Source: Haemophilus parainfluenzae | Lineage (GTDB): Bacteria; Pseudomonadota; Gammaproteobacteria; Enterobacterales; Pasteurellaceae | Length of the DNA: 64,000 nucleotides | Direction: 5' to 3' | NCBI RefSeq assembly: GCF_036288925.1 | Contig: NZ_CP127167.1 | Span: 1,612,001 to 1,676,000, forward strand | Shown here: positions 9,915-19,505 of the stretch, in pieces | Layout of the letters: each line of letters begins with the position of its first letter | Position numbering within the stretch: the stretch's first letter is position 1 | The notes under the pieces: model-generated | Databases searched by the model: none | Told to the model about the DNA's origin: nothing | Seen by the model: the letters and a program-made list of their open reading frames with translations, nothing else | Made by a program: the position numbers and the translations under genes

Positions 9915-10592
9915 ATGGGAATGATTATTACCGTTGATGGTCCAAGTGGGGCAGGAAAAGGAACACTTTGTTACGCATTGGCTGAAAAGTTAGGTTTTAC
10001 CTTATTAGATAGTGGCGCCATTTATCGTGTGACAGCATTGGCTGCGCTGAAACGTCATGCAGACTTAACCGATGAAGAAAGATTAGCGGAGTTAGCTCGT
10101 CATTTAGATATTCAGTTCATTCCAAAGAATGGCGAAGTCAATGTGCTTCTTGGTGGGATGGATGTGAGTCATTTAATCCGTACGCAAGAAGTGGCGGAAG
10201 CTGCTTCAAAAGTGGCGGTTTTCCCCAAAGTGCGGTCAGCTTTACTGCAACTTCAGCAGGATTTTGGTAAAAATGACGGTCTGATTGCGGATGGGCGAGA
10301 TATGGGAACGGTGATTTTCCCAAATGCACAAGTGAAACTATTTTTAGACGCGAGTGCGGAGGAACGTGCAAAAAGACGCTATAAACAGTTGCAAAATAAG
10401 GGAATTAATGGTAACTTTGCACAGATTTTAGCCGAGATACAAGAGCGCGATTTTCGCGATAGAAATCGTGAGGTTGCGCCATTGAAACCGGCCGATGATG
10501 CTTTATTGTTAGATAGTACAACATTGAGTATTGATGAAGTCATTGTTCAAGCGTTAGCTTATATTCAACAAAAAGCGTCAATTTCGATTTAA
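9915..10592 (+). CDS. cmk: cytidylate kinase
   Basis: Cmk phosphorylates CMP and dCMP with ATP. The 225-aa protein has the P-loop [11 protein letters not shown] (7-17), the acceptor-site LDSGAIYR, the [11 protein letters not shown] motif and the RAKRRYKQL lid. Length matches bacterial Cmk. A second ATG follows two codons in; the first gives good spacing from the AGGA at 9904-9907. rpsA follows 95 bases later, the conserved cmk-rpsA-ihfB arrangement. Confidence 0.97.
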   Translation: MGMIITVDGPSGAGKGTLCYALAEKLGFTLLDSGAIYRVTALAALKRHADLTDEERLAELARHLDIQFIPKNGEVNVLLGGMDVSHLIRTQEVAEAASKVAVFPKVRSALLQLQQDFGKNDGLIADGRDMGTVIFPNAQVKLFLDASAEERAKRRYKQLQNKGINGNFAQILAEIQERDFRDRNREVAPLKPADDALLLDSTTLSIDEVIVQALAYIQQKASISI

Positions 10593-10687
10593 CTGTTTAT
10601 TCAAGGAAGAATAGACATTTACCTCAACCCCGCATTTTATGGATCTTAATGTGGATGTTATTAACTTAAATTAAGAAGATTATTTAT

Positions 10688-12337
10688 ATGTCAGAATCTT
10701 TTGCTCAACTCTTTGAAGAATCATTAAAAGGCCTTGAAACCCGTCAAGGTTCAATCGTTAGCGGTACTGTTGTTGCTATTCAAAAAGGCTTTGTACTTGT
10801 TGATGCAGGCTTAAAATCTGAATCTGCAATTCCTGTTGCTGAATTCCAAAACGCTCAAGGTGAACTTGAAGTTAAAGTTGGCGACACAGTAAACGTAGCT
10901 TTAGATGCAGTTGAAGATGGTTACGGCGAAACTAAACTTTCTCGTGAGAAAGCAGTTCGTCACGAATCTTGGATTGAATTAGAAAAAGCTTACGAAGAAA
11001 AAGCGACCGTTATCGGTTTAATCAACGGTAAAGTGAAAGGCGGTTTCACAGTTGAGTTAAACGGTGTTCGTGCATTCTTACCAGGTTCATTAGTTGATAC
11101 ACGTCCAGCACGTGAAGCTGATCACCTACTTGGTAAAGAATTAGAATTCAAAGTAATCAAATTAGATCAAAAACGTAACAACGTTGTTGTTTCTCGTCGT
11201 GCAGTGATCGAATCTGAAAACAGCCAAGAACGTGAACAAATCCTTGAGAACCTAGCTGAAGGTTCAGAAGTTAAAGGTATCGTTAAAAACTTAACTGACT
11301 ACGGTGCATTCGTAGATTTAGGTGGCGTTGACGGTTTATTACACATCACTGATATGGCTTGGAAACGTGTTAAACACCCAAGCGAAATCGTGAATGTAGG
11401 TGATGAAGTTACAGTTAAAGTATTGAAATTTGATAAAGATCGTACTCGCGTATCTTTAGGCTTAAAACAATTAGGTCAAGATCCTTGGATTGCTATCGCT
11501 GAAAACCACCCAGTAAACAGCAAATTAACTGGTAAAGTAACTAACTTAACAGACTACGGTTGTTTTGTTGAAATCTTAGACGGTGTTGAAGGTTTAGTTC
11601 ACGTTTCTGAAATGGATTGGACTAACAAAAACATCCACCCATCTAAAGTTGTAAGCCTTGGTGATACAGTTGAAGTAATGGTGTTAGAAGTTGACGAAGA
11701 ACGTCGTCGTATTTCTTTAGGCTTAAAACAATGTAAAGCTAACCCATGGACTCAATTCGCTGAAACTCACAACAAAGGCGATAAAGTTACTGGTAAGATC
11801 AAATCAATCACTGATTTCGGTATCTTCATCGGTCTTGAAGGTGGTATCGACGGTTTAGTTCACTTATCTGACATTTCTTGGAATGTTGCAGGTGAAGAAG
11901 CAGTTCGTAACTACAAAAAAGGTGACGAAGTTTCTGCAGTAGTATTAGCAGTAGATGCAGTGAAAGAACGTATTTCTTTAGGTATCAAACAACTTGAAGA
12001 TGATCCATTCAACAACTTCGTAGCAATCAACAAAAAAGGTGCTGTAATTTCTGCAACTGTTGTTGAAGCTGATGCTAAAGGTGCTAAAGTTGAATTAGCA
12101 GGTGGCGTTGAAGGTTATATCCGTGCAGCAGACTTAACAAACGAAGTTGCAGCAGGTGATGTAGTTGAAGCGAAATATACAGGTGTTGATCGTAAAGCTC
12201 GTATCGTTCACTTATCTGTAAAAGCGAAAGATCAAGCTGAAGAAGCTGCTGCAGTTGCAAGTGTGAATAACAAACAAGAAGAAGTTGCTATTCCAAACGC
12301 AATGGCTGAAGCTTTTAGAGCAGCTAAAGGTGAATAA
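10688..12337 (+). CDS. rpsA: 30S ribosomal protein S1
   Basis: S1 binds mRNA and helps unfold structured initiation regions on the 30S subunit. The 549-aa protein contains six S1 OB repeats at about 21-87, 105-171, 192-260, 277-347, 364-434 and 451-517, with recurring patterns such as [20 protein letters not shown] and [10 protein letters not shown]. Length is close to E. coli S1 (557). Codon use is strongly biased, as expected for high expression. A terminator with a perfect stem follows. Confidence 0.98.
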   Translation: MSESFAQLFEESLKGLETRQGSIVSGTVVAIQKGFVLVDAGLKSESAIPVAEFQNAQGELEVKVGDTVNVALDAVEDGYGETKLSREKAVRHESWIELEKAYEEKATVIGLINGKVKGGFTVELNGVRAFLPGSLVDTRPAREADHLLGKELEFKVIKLDQKRNNVVVSRRAVIESENSQEREQILENLAEGSEVKGIVKNLTDYGAFVDLGGVDGLLHITDMAWKRVKHPSEIVNVGDEVTVKVLKFDKDRTRVSLGLKQLGQDPWIAIAENHPVNSKLTGKVTNLTDYGCFVEILDGVEGLVHVSEMDWTNKNIHPSKVVSLGDTVEVMVLEVDEERRRISLGLKQCKANPWTQFAETHNKGDKVTGKIKSITDFGIFIGLEGGIDGLVHLSDISWNVAGEEAVRNYKKGDEVSAVVLAVDAVKERISLGIKQLEDDPFNNFVAINKKGAVISATVVEADAKGAKVELAGGVEGYIRAADLTNEVAAGDVVEAKYTGVDRKARIVHLSVKAKDQAEEAAAVASVNNKQEEVAIPNAMAEAFRAAKGE

Positions 12338-12349
12338 TTAATTCATATA

Positions 12350-12379
12350 AATAAGGCTGAGTAATTACTCAGCCTTATT
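12350..12379 (+). terminator. terminator after rpsA
   Basis: A perfect 13-bp stem (AATAAGGCTGAGT with its complement) around an AATT loop. The 3' arm ends TTATTATTAC. Confidence 0.8.
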
Positions 12380-12486
12380 ATTACTCGCAATATTTAATAA
12401 AGATTTAGCGATAATTTGTTATGAACAAATATATTACTCGTAAATTTTAATGAAAGGTTTGAATATAATTTAAAGGAGAGTTGACG

Positions 12487-12771
12487 ATGACTAAATCAGA
12501 ATTAATTGAAAATCTATCAACAAAGTATCCAACTTTATCGACAAAAGAAGTAGAAAGTATTGTGAAGGATATTCTTGAACTGATTACACAATCTTTAGAA
12601 GATGGTGATCGGATTGAAGTACGTGGTTTTGGTAGTTTCTCTTTACACCATCGTCAACCGCGAGTTGGCCGTAATCCTAAAACGGGTGATTCTGTAAAAT
12701 TGGATGCTAAATCCGTACCGCACTTTAAAGCAGGTAAAGAATTAAAAGATCGTGTAAATGTTTTTGCTTAA
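12487..12771 (+). CDS. ihfB: integration host factor beta subunit
   Basis: IHF is an alpha-beta heterodimer that bends DNA at specific sites for recombination, replication and transcription. The start is ATG 12487 ([10 protein letters not shown]), 8 bases after AGGAG; an upstream in-frame TTG at 12481 is too close to that site. The 94-aa product has the DNA-arm region [21 protein letters not shown] with the intercalating proline. Length equals known Haemophilus IhfB. A TATAAT at 12464-12469 could drive it independently of rpsA. Confidence 0.97.
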   Translation: MTKSELIENLSTKYPTLSTKEVESIVKDILELITQSLEDGDRIEVRGFGSFSLHHRQPRVGRNPKTGDSVKLDAKSVPHFKAGKELKDRVNVFA

Positions 12772-12792
12772 GCATATCAATTGATATCAATA

Positions 12793-12817
12793 AAACGACA
12801 CTTAGGTGTCGTTTTTT
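12793..12817 (+). terminator. terminator after ihfB
   Basis: AAACGACAC and GTGTCGTTT pair around TTAG and run into TTTTTTATT. A short palindrome (ATATCAATTGATAT, 12774-12787) precedes it. Confidence 0.85.
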
Positions 12818-12864
12818 ATTATAAATTTTGGCATAATGAAACTATTCTTAATAAGGAGATTGTG

Positions 12865-13158
12865 ATGATTAAATATATTCTTGGACTTATTATTGTGTTT
12901 GCTATCGTATTAGTTGCGATAACTATTGGGGCAAATAATGATCAAGTCATTACTTTTAATTATATTGTTGCCGAAAGTCAATTACAACTTTCAACATTGG
13001 TTGCAATTTTATTTGGCATTGGATTGATTCTAGGTTGGTTAATTACTGGATTCTTCTACTTAAAATTAAAATTCAAAAATATGTCGTTAGCGCGTCAAGT
13101 TAAACGTCAAACATCACAAATTAACGAATTAACGACTACTCGCGATAAGGCAGTATAA
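12865..13158 (+). CDS. lapA: LapA (DUF1049) inner-membrane protein
   Basis: LapA and LapB tune LPS synthesis by controlling FtsH-dependent turnover of LpxC. The start is ATG 12865 after AAGGAG; the longer reading frame upstream runs through the ihfB terminator and is not real. The 97-aa product has two transmembrane helices (about 4-22 and 43-65) and a basic C-terminal coiled coil. The stop overlaps lapB by one base (TAATG). Confidence 0.92.
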   Translation: MIKYILGLIIVFAIVLVAITIGANNDQVITFNYIVAESQLQLSTLVAILFGIGLILGWLITGFFYLKLKFKNMSLARQVKRQTSQINELTTTRDKAV

Positions 13159-14336
13159 TGCTTGAATTACTCTTTCTGCTTCTGCCAATAGCCGCCGCTT
13201 ACGGTTGGTATATGGGGCATCGGAGTGCTAAGAAGGATCAGGAAGATATTAGTAATAAACTCTCCCGTGATTATGTCACGGGGGTGAATTTTTTGCTTTC
13301 TAATCAAACGGATAAAGCTGTTGATTTGTTTCTTGATATGCTGCAAAAACAAGAAACAGAAAATGAAATTGAAAGCAACTCACAGTTTGAAGCAGAGCTA
13401 ACGCTCGGTAATCTTTTCCGTTCTCGAGGCGAAGTGGATCGTGCTTTGCGGATCCATCAAGCCCTCGATCGTAGTCCCAATTATTCTTTCGAACAAAAAT
13501 TATTAGCTAAACAGCAACTTGCCAAGGATTTCATGGCGGTAGGTTTTTATGACCGTGCTGAAGCGCTTTACATCATTATGGTGGATGAACCAGAGTTTGC
13601 TGAAAATGCACTGCAACAGCTTTTGGTGATTTATCAAAAAGTAAAAGAATGGAAAAAAGCGGTTAATATCGCAGAGAAGCTTGCCAAGATTTCACCTACA
13701 GAAAATAATGTGGAATTAGCACAATGTTATTGTGAATATGCCTTAAGCGGTGAACTTGAAAGTGCGGTCGAAAAACGCAGTATTCTACAAAAAGCGCTGA
13801 ATGTATCTCCAACCAGTGTGAGAACATCAATGCTACTTGCTGATTTAGAAATGGCCAATAAAAACTATCGCCAAGCTATTCAGTTTTTAGAGAATATTCT
13901 TAATCAAAATCCAATTTATATTGGTGAAGTGCTGAAAACGCTCAAATATTGTTATGATGAATTAGGGGAGAGAGATAACTTTGAGTTATTCTTGATTCGA
14001 GCTAGCCAGCAGGCTAACAATACTAAAGTCGATTTAATGTTAGCAAGTGTGATTGAAGAGAAAGATGGTAAAAGTGCAGCACAATCAAAACTTTATCAAC
14101 AATTAACAAAGCACCCAAGTATATCTATTTTCCATCGTTTTATCCAATTTCAAATTGATGATGCTGAGCAAGGTCGAGGCAAAGAAAGCCTAATTTTGCT
14201 ACATAAGATGGTTGGTGAGAGGATTAGACAAGATTTTGGTTATCGTTGTACAAATTGCGGTTACCAAACTCACAAATTGATGTGGAATTGCCCTTCTTGT
14301 AAAGAGTGGGAGTCCATTAAACCTGAACATAATTAA
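13158..14336 (+). CDS. lapB: LapB (YciM), LPS assembly tetratricopeptide protein
   Basis: LapB is an essential or near-essential regulator that couples LpxC proteolysis to LPS export. The 392-aa protein has an N-terminal membrane helix (about 2-18), a run of TPR repeats through about 340, and a C-terminal rubredoxin-like zinc knuckle (YRCTNCGYQTHKLMWNCPSC). All hallmarks and the length (E. coli 389) agree. Translationally coupled to lapA and followed by pyrF, as in enterobacteria. Confidence 0.95.
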   Translation: MLELLFLLLPIAAAYGWYMGHRSAKKDQEDISNKLSRDYVTGVNFLLSNQTDKAVDLFLDMLQKQETENEIESNSQFEAELTLGNLFRSRGEVDRALRIHQALDRSPNYSFEQKLLAKQQLAKDFMAVGFYDRAEALYIIMVDEPEFAENALQQLLVIYQKVKEWKKAVNIAEKLAKISPTENNVELAQCYCEYALSGELESAVEKRSILQKALNVSPTSVRTSMLLADLEMANKNYRQAIQFLENILNQNPIYIGEVLKTLKYCYDELGERDNFELFLIRASQQANNTKVDLMLASVIEEKDGKSAAQSKLYQQLTKHPSISIFHRFIQFQIDDAEQGRGKESLILLHKMVGERIRQDFGYRCTNCGYQTHKLMWNCPSCKEWESIKPEHN

Positions 14337-14357
14337 TTGACACTGTGAGGTAAAATT

Positions 14358-15050
14358 ATGAATAGTAAAGTAATCGTTGCATTGGATTACGAAACGGAAG
14401 CACAAGCGCTATCCCTCGTGGATAAAATTGATCCAAGCTTATGCCGTTTAAAAGTAGGTAAAGAGATGTTTACCACACTGGGAACAAATTTCGTTAAGCA
14501 ATTACACGAGCGTCAATTTGATGTTTTCCTCGATCTTAAATTTCATGATATTCCGAATACTGTGGCAAGAGCAGTACGTTCTGCGGCTGATTTAGGGGTA
14601 TGGATGGTTGATGTCCATGCTAGTGGTGGTCTGAAAATGATGGAAGAGGCGAAGAAAATTCTCGAGCCTTATGGAAAAGATGCGCCTTTATTAATTGCAG
14701 TAACCGTATTGACCAGTATGGAAGATTTGGATTTATTACAAATCGGTATTAATTCTTCACCGCTTGAACATGTTTTACGTCTTGCGCATTTAACACAGCG
14801 AGCAGGATTAGATGGCGTCGTTTGTTCACCACAAGAAGTGGAGATTTTACGTAATACTTGTGGTCCTGATTTTAAATTAGTCACACCGGGAATTCGTCCA
14901 ATAGGAAGTGATTTTGGTGATCAACGTCGCGTCATGACTCCTGCTGCGGCTATCCGTTCTGGTTCTGATTATTTGGTGATTGGTCGCCCAATTACTCAAG
15001 CTGAAAATCCAGCAGAAGTGCTTCGTTCAATTAATTCATCACTTTTGTAA
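14358..15050 (+). CDS. pyrF: orotidine-5'-phosphate decarboxylase
   Basis: PyrF makes UMP from OMP, the last step of de novo pyrimidine synthesis. The 230-aa TIM barrel shows VALDYET, the catalytic [10 protein letters not shown] motif, VHASGG and the phosphate-binding [11 protein letters not shown]. Length is typical. It starts after GTGAGG and is followed within 1 base by yciH, the conserved lapA-lapB-pyrF-yciH operon. Confidence 0.97.
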   Translation: MNSKVIVALDYETEAQALSLVDKIDPSLCRLKVGKEMFTTLGTNFVKQLHERQFDVFLDLKFHDIPNTVARAVRSAADLGVWMVDVHASGGLKMMEEAKKILEPYGKDAPLLIAVTVLTSMEDLDLLQIGINSSPLEHVLRLAHLTQRAGLDGVVCSPQEVEILRNTCGPDFKLVTPGIRPIGSDFGDQRRVMTPAAAIRSGSDYLVIGRPITQAENPAEVLRSINSSLL

Positions 15051-15051
15051 T

Positions 15052-15372
15052 ATGACAGAGAGTACTTTAGTTTATTCTACCGAAGTTGATCGAATTAAAG
15101 CGCAAAAGCAGCCGGTACAACGCCCTAAAGGTGATGGAGTGGTTCGTATACAAAAACAAACTAGTGGTCGAAAAGGCGCAGGCGTTTCAGTGATTACTGG
15201 GCTAGATTTATCAGATGATGAATTGAAAAAGTTAGCGGCTGAACTTAAAAAGCGTTGTGGTTGTGGTGGTTCAGTTAAAGACGGCAATATTGAGATTCAA
15301 GGCGAAAAACGTGATTTACTTAAACAACTTTTAGAACAAAAAGGGTTTAAAGTAAAATTAGCGGGTGGCTAA
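15052..15372 (+). CDS. yciH: SUI1-family translation factor YciH
   Basis: YciH is a bacterial homologue of eukaryotic eIF1 thought to affect initiation fidelity under stress. The start is ATG 15052 (MTESTLVYSTEV); the longer frame starting inside pyrF is spurious. The 106-aa product has the SUI1 core RIQKQTSGRKGAGVSVITGLDL and CGCGGSVKDGNIEIQGEKRD. It ends an operon with a strong terminator. Confidence 0.95.
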   Translation: MTESTLVYSTEVDRIKAQKQPVQRPKGDGVVRIQKQTSGRKGAGVSVITGLDLSDDELKKLAAELKKRCGCGGSVKDGNIEIQGEKRDLLKQLLEQKGFKVKLAGG

Positions 15373-15381
15373 GATAAAACA

Positions 15382-15416
15382 AAAAATCCATCTTCAATTG
15401 AAGATGGATTTTTTTA
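15382..15416. terminator. bidirectional terminator between yciH and the SirB gene
   Basis: A 14-bp perfect stem (AAAAATCCATCTTC and its complement) around AATT, with A-run and T-run on both sides. It can serve both convergent genes. Confidence 0.9.
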
Positions 15417-15419
15417 TGA

Positions 15420-15776
15420 TTAACTTACCATGAAGTCTGGTTGGTAAGCAAAGAAAATTGCGCCCAAGAAACTTAATACAGCAAATGCCAGAAATGCATT
15501 ATTTGGATTTGTAGCTTTGCGACTAAAATATTTAGCCGAGAAGAAGATATAAAGCACAAGCATGATGATTTTCATGATGAGCCAGCTTTGTAACTGATAA
15601 CCGACCAAGAAGAAAATCGTTAAGCCACTGGCAATTAAAAGTGTATCAACTAAGTGCGGTAAAATTTTTAGCAGTTTAATCGCTCGCCAATCTTTCCCAC
15701 TTAATTGCATTCCCCCACGGATAATTAATAATCCTAAACTTAAAAATGCACAAACAATGTGCAAATAAACTAACAT
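15420..15776 (-). CDS. SirB-family inner-membrane protein
   Basis: A 118-aa integral membrane protein with four predicted helices, the conserved N-terminal LVYLHIVCAFLSLGLLIIRGG and the PHLVDTLLIASGL motif of SirB2-like proteins. The cellular function of the family is poorly known despite the 'invasion gene regulator' name. ATG 15776 is preferred over GTG 15782 because GGAG lies 5 bases before the ATG. Downstream of ettA on the same strand. Confidence 0.85.
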   Translation of the reverse strand: MLVYLHIVCAFLSLGLLIIRGGMQLSGKDWRAIKLLKILPHLVDTLLIASGLTIFFLVGYQLQSWLIMKIIMLVLYIFFSAKYFSRKATNPNNAFLAFAVLSFLGAIFFAYQPDFMVS

Positions 15777-15797
15777 AATCACTCCAGATGTAAAAGG

Positions 15798-15825
15798 AAA
15801 GTGCGGTCAAAAGTGACCGCACTTT
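15798..15825. terminator. inverted uptake-signal pair acting as terminator of ettA
   Basis: AAAGTGCGGTCA and its complement around a 4-base loop. Each arm contains the Haemophilus DNA uptake core AAGTGCGGT, so the element is both an uptake signal and a stem-loop. On the minus strand it follows ettA and is trailed by a pyrimidine-rich stretch. Confidence 0.75.
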
Positions 15826-15831
15826 GATTGC

Positions 15832-17502
15832 TTATTTTGCAATACGCTTATATTTAATACGATGTGGTTGTGTTGCGGCTTCACCTAAGGTTTTCTTTTT
15901 CCACTCTTCGTAGTCTGAGAAGTTACCTTCGTAGAACGTCACTTTACCTTCATCACCGTAATCTAAAATATGCGTTGCAATACGGTCTAAGAACCAACGG
16001 TCATGGGAAATCACCATGGCACAACCAGGGAATTCTAAGATCGCATTTTCTAACGCACGTAAGGTTTCAACGTCTAAGTCATTGGTTGGTTCGTCCAATA
16101 ACAGTACGTTACCACCACGCTGTAGAAGTTTAGCCAAGTGTAAACGACCACGCTCACCGCCCGATAATTCGCCCACACGTTTTTGTTGATCTACGCCTTT
16201 GAAGTTGAAGCGTCCAACATACGCACGGCTTGGAATTTCAAAGTTACCAATCGTGAGAATATCTTGTCCGTTAGACACTTCTTCCCATACGGTTTTCTTA
16301 TCATCCATTGAATCACGGAACTGATCGACAGAGGCAAGTACTACCGTTTCACCCATTGTAATTGAGCCGCTATCTGGTTGTTCTTGACCTGAAAGCATAC
16401 GGAATAGGGTCGATTTACCCGCACCATTCGCCCCAATAATACCCACAATAGCACCTTTTGGAATGCTGAATGATAAATCATCAATTAAAGTGCGATCGCC
16501 GTAGGATTTAGTGAGATGTTCTACCTCAATCACTTTATCACCTAAACGTGGACCAGGTGGGATAAAGAGTTCGTTAGTCTCGTTACGTTTTTGGTATTCG
16601 CCAGAGTTCAACTCATCAAAACGCGCCATACGCGCTTTGCTTTTCGCTTGACGGCCTTTAGGATTTTGACGAACCCACTCTAATTCTTTTGCAATCGATT
16701 TTTGACGTGCGTTTTCAGTGGCTTGTTCTTGTTCTAAACGTTTCTCTTTTTGCTCTAACCAAGAAGAGTAGTTGCCCTCCCAAGGAATACCTTCACCACG
16801 GTCAAGCTCTAAGATCCAACCTGCTACATTATCTAAGAAGTAACGGTCGTGGGTAATCGCCACAACGGTACCTTCGTAGTCATGTAAGAAACGCTCTAAC
16901 CATGCTACAGATTCCGCATCTAAGTGGTTAGTTGGCTCGTCTAATAAGAGCATGTCTGGTTTTTCGAGTAATAAGCGACAAAGTGCGACACGACGACGTT
17001 CCCCTCCGGATAAATGCTCAATTTTTGCATCCCAATCCGGTAAACGTAATGCATCTGCGGCACGTTCTAACTGGTTATCTAAATTATGTCCATCATGCGC
17101 TTGAATAATCGCTTCAAGGTTGGCTTGCTCAGCGGCTAACTTATCGAAATCTGCATCAGGATCGGCATAAAGTGCATAGACTTCATCTAAACGGGTCAGT
17201 GCATTTTTTACTTCAGAAACCGCTTCTTCTACTACTTCGCGTACAGTTTGTTGCGGATCAAGTTTTGGTTCTTGTGGAAGATAACCAATCTTAATACCCG
17301 GTTGTGGACGAGCTTCACCTTCGAACTCTTTATCCACGCCCGCCATAATGCGTAAAAGGGTTGATTTACCTGCACCATTTAAGCCCAGTACCCCGATTTT
17401 TGCACCAGGGAAAAAGCTTAAAGAAATATCTTTCAAAATATGACGCTTCGGTGGCACGACTTTGCCGACACGATGCATCGTATATACAAATTGCGTTGAC
17501 AT
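15832..17502 (-). CDS. ettA: energy-dependent translational throttle protein EttA (ABC-F)
   Basis: EttA binds the ribosomal E site and gates entry into elongation according to the ATP/ADP ratio. The 556-aa protein has two ABC domains: Walker A GLNGAGKST (39-47) and GANGAGKST in the second half, signatures LSGGERRR and LSGGERGR, and Walker B LLLDEPTNHLD and LLLDEPTNDLD, with an arm insertion and a charged interdomain linker (KEKRLEQEQATENARQKS...). No membrane domain. Length matches E. coli EttA (555). Confidence 0.96.
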   Translation of the reverse strand: MSTQFVYTMHRVGKVVPPKRHILKDISLSFFPGAKIGVLGLNGAGKSTLLRIMAGVDKEFEGEARPQPGIKIGYLPQEPKLDPQQTVREVVEEAVSEVKNALTRLDEVYALYADPDADFDKLAAEQANLEAIIQAHDGHNLDNQLERAADALRLPDWDAKIEHLSGGERRRVALCRLLLEKPDMLLLDEPTNHLDAESVAWLERFLHDYEGTVVAITHDRYFLDNVAGWILELDRGEGIPWEGNYSSWLEQKEKRLEQEQATENARQKSIAKELEWVRQNPKGRQAKSKARMARFDELNSGEYQKRNETNELFIPPGPRLGDKVIEVEHLTKSYGDRTLIDDLSFSIPKGAIVGIIGANGAGKSTLFRMLSGQEQPDSGSITMGETVVLASVDQFRDSMDDKKTVWEEVSNGQDILTIGNFEIPSRAYVGRFNFKGVDQQKRVGELSGGERGRLHLAKLLQRGGNVLLLDEPTNDLDVETLRALENAILEFPGCAMVISHDRWFLDRIATHILDYGDEGKVTFYEGNFSDYEEWKKKTLGEAATQPHRIKYKRIAK

Positions 17503-17574
17503 TATTTTCTCTATGTTGTGAATAAAAGTACGGTTATTTTACTTGATGTTTCGGGAATAAGCTATTTGAAAGGT

Positions 17575-17689
17575 AAAAAAAACCACCCATGCAGGGTGGT
17601 AGGAAAGTAGTTTAGCTATATTTATGATTATTTTATTTAGGAACTTTATGAATATCAAGCAATCACTTGACGAGGCAAATAGTACATAA
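17575..17689 (-). ncRNA. candidate FNR-activated small RNA resembling FnrS
   Basis: No convincing protein lies in this 347-base gap, but the minus strand has the parts of an sRNA gene: an FNR box (17726-17739), a -10-like TATAAC (17701-17696), about 115 nt, then a terminator (ACCACCC stem, T8). Internally CGTCAAGTGATTG matches the E. coli FnrS seed CGUCAAGCGAUGG as I remember it at 11 of 13 positions, and ACTACTTTCC resembles its second seed CUUACUUCC. FnrS is about 118 nt and represses aerobic-metabolism mRNAs under anaerobiosis. Size, regulation and seeds all agree. The FNR-to-start spacing is about 2 nt longer than ideal. Confidence 0.65.
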
Positions 17690-17725
17690 ATTTCAGTTAT
17701 AATGGAAATGCGAATGAATAATTTG

Positions 17726-17739
17726 TTGATACAAATCAA
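17726..17739. promoter_or_regulatory. FNR binding site
   Basis: TTGATACAAATCAA fits the FNR consensus TTGATnnnnATCAA at all ten defined positions. It lies about 43 bp upstream of the predicted sRNA start on the minus strand (class II-like) and about 118 bp upstream of the zevA ATG on the plus strand. Confidence 0.75.
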
Positions 17740-17849
17740 GAAAATCACAGAATTTTTTACGTTTAGAACGATTTTTATTCGATTTTGATTAGGAACTACT
17801 TGTGATAAAATCTGTCTACTCAATTATTTAGCCCACTTTATTCTTATTT

Positions 17850-18482
17850 ATGTTTAAAAAATTACTCTTTGGATTATCACTAATTTCTCCTTTTTCAGTT
17901 TTTGCTCATCCTCACGCCTTTATTGATATGCAAACCAAACCCTTAGTGAAAGATAATCAACTTATTGGTTTTTCAACCCAATGGCTACTGGATGAAGCTA
18001 GCTCTTCAGCCGTATTGTATGATGTGATGCAGACGAAAGGGGATAAAGCAGCTAAACAAAAACTCATTGATGAAGTGATGGCAAATGTTGTAAATGAGCA
18101 TTACTTTAGTTATGTCTTTGACAAAGAAAATCATAAAATTAAATATAAAAAACAGCCTGAAAATTATGGCATGCGTGTTAAAGGGAATGAGGTGGAATAT
18201 TATTTTGATTTTCTTTTGGCACAACCACAGCCTTTGCAAAATAATGAATTTACGCTGATGACTTATGACCGAACCTATTATGTGGCAATGCGTTATGTAG
18301 AAACAGGAAAAAGAGCGGTTGATTTTTCAGCACTTCCTGCAAACTGCAAAGGGGAAGTGCTCGAAGCTAATGTGGATGAAAAAATTAAATCCTACGCTTC
18401 ATCATTGGATAAATCTCAAAAAAATGAAGATGACTCTCTTGGTGTATTGTTTGCACAGAAAGTAAAAATTAAATGTGAATAA
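17850..18482 (+). CDS. zevA: zinc uptake-associated periplasmic protein ZevA (DUF1007)
   Basis: A 210-aa exported protein: signal peptide about 1-19 (FSVFA), then HPHAFIDM, the conserved His-rich start of mature DUF1007 proteins, and Cys at 166 and near the end. In H. influenzae ZevA and ZevB are required for growth on low zinc and for lung survival. The stop overlaps zevB by 8 bases. A TAAAAT box about 38 bases upstream is a possible -10. Confidence 0.85.
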   Translation: MFKKLLFGLSLISPFSVFAHPHAFIDMQTKPLVKDNQLIGFSTQWLLDEASSSAVLYDVMQTKGDKAAKQKLIDEVMANVVNEHYFSYVFDKENHKIKYKKQPENYGMRVKGNEVEYYFDFLLAQPQPLQNNEFTLMTYDRTYYVAMRYVETGKRAVDFSALPANCKGEVLEANVDEKIKSYASSLDKSQKNEDDSLGVLFAQKVKIKCE

Positions 18483-19464
18483 AAAAATGAAGTTAAAACT
18501 GACCGCACTTTTTATCGGCTTATTGGCGGTTATTTTCGCCTTGTTACCTTGGCTTTTTGTGCAAGTAGCCGATTGGCAAAAAGCCTTTAATCAGCTGATT
18601 TCTGAAAATCTGCACCAAATTCAAGCACATTCATCTACTGCAGGATTGTGGTTAATTTTTGCCGCCTTTTCTTATGGTGTATTACATGCATTAGGCCCTG
18701 GGCATGGGAAATTTATTATCGCTAGTTATCTTTCCACTCACGAAAGCCAACTTAAAACCAGCGTACGCTTAAGTTTGCTTTCCTCTCTCATGCAAGGTTT
18801 TGTCGCAGTCGCAGCAACCTCTATTGTGGTGGTGATACTTAATCTTTCCTCAAAATATTTTAAACTTAGTCAGCTATGGCTGGAGCGTAGCGCTCTGATT
18901 TTATTATTGTTGTTAGGGCTTTATTGGATGGCTCAAGGTTTGAAAGGCTTGAAGAAAAAACAATCTTTTCGTATCACATCGATTCAATCATTGCCAAAAC
19001 AGATTGGAGCAGCTTCGCCATTTAGATATGAGCCAGGAAAAGCAAGCCAAGCGCAATGTAGTTGTGGACATCAACATCTACCCAATCATCAACAGCTTAA
19101 GCAATCGGGTGATTTAAAATCTCAACTCTTAGTGATTTTAACTATTGGTATGCGACCGTGTAGTGGCGCCATTTTTGTGCTTTTTCTCGCTTATATGCTG
19201 GATCTTTATTGGTGGGGAATTTTAGCCACGTTTGCCATGTCTTTGGGGACAGGATTAATGCTTTCGCTTTTTGCAGCGTTAGTACGCTATGCGAGAAATG
19301 TCGCGACTCGCTTAGGCCATTGGTATGGTTTAGCGGGTTCTAATCAAAAAGGCGAAGCCATGATCAAATGTATTGCGGGCGTAATGATGATCTTTTTTGC
19401 ACTAAGCTTGTTATATGGCACGATGGGGGCTGTAACAGGTGGCGCAGCCTTATTTGGTGGATAA
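18475..19464 (+). CDS. zevB: NicO/HoxN-type metal permease ZevB
   Basis: A 329-aa polytopic membrane protein with the signature HALGPGHGKFIIASYL in an early helix, a cytoplasmic or periplasmic His/Cys loop (QCSCGHQHLPNHQQ), and TIGMRPCSGAIFVL in a later helix, as in nickel/cobalt/zinc NicO permeases. It works with ZevA in zinc acquisition. The start is GTG 18475 inside zevA; ATG 18487 is an alternative four codons in. Confidence 0.87.
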   Translation: MNKKMKLKLTALFIGLLAVIFALLPWLFVQVADWQKAFNQLISENLHQIQAHSSTAGLWLIFAAFSYGVLHALGPGHGKFIIASYLSTHESQLKTSVRLSLLSSLMQGFVAVAATSIVVVILNLSSKYFKLSQLWLERSALILLLLLGLYWMAQGLKGLKKKQSFRITSIQSLPKQIGAASPFRYEPGKASQAQCSCGHQHLPNHQQLKQSGDLKSQLLVILTIGMRPCSGAIFVLFLAYMLDLYWWGILATFAMSLGTGLMLSLFAALVRYARNVATRLGHWYGLAGSNQKGEAMIKCIAGVMMIFFALSLLYGTMGAVTGGAALFGG

Positions 19465-19498
19465 AGAAAAGGGCAGCGTTTGCTGCCCCTTTCTTTAA
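19462..19498. terminator. bidirectional terminator between zevB and the nitroreductase
   Basis: AAAGAAAAGGGCAGC pairs with GCTGCCCCTTTCTTT around GTTT (one mismatch). A/T tracts flank both sides, serving the convergent genes. Confidence 0.85.
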
Positions 19499-19505
19499 AA
19501 ATGGA

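Noticed and set aside
12781..12864. N-terminal extension of LapA
   Set aside because: It translates the ihfB terminator; ATG 12865 follows AAGGAG and gives the usual membrane-helix start.
14980..15051. YciH starting inside pyrF
   Set aside because: The first 24 residues are out-of-frame pyrF; ATG 15052 gives the normal SUI1 protein.
17539..17823. 94-aa minus-strand ORF between ettA and zevA
   Set aside because: Low-complexity Ile/Leu-rich translation, no ribosome-binding site, and it runs through an FNR box, a -10 and a terminator; the region is better read as an sRNA gene.
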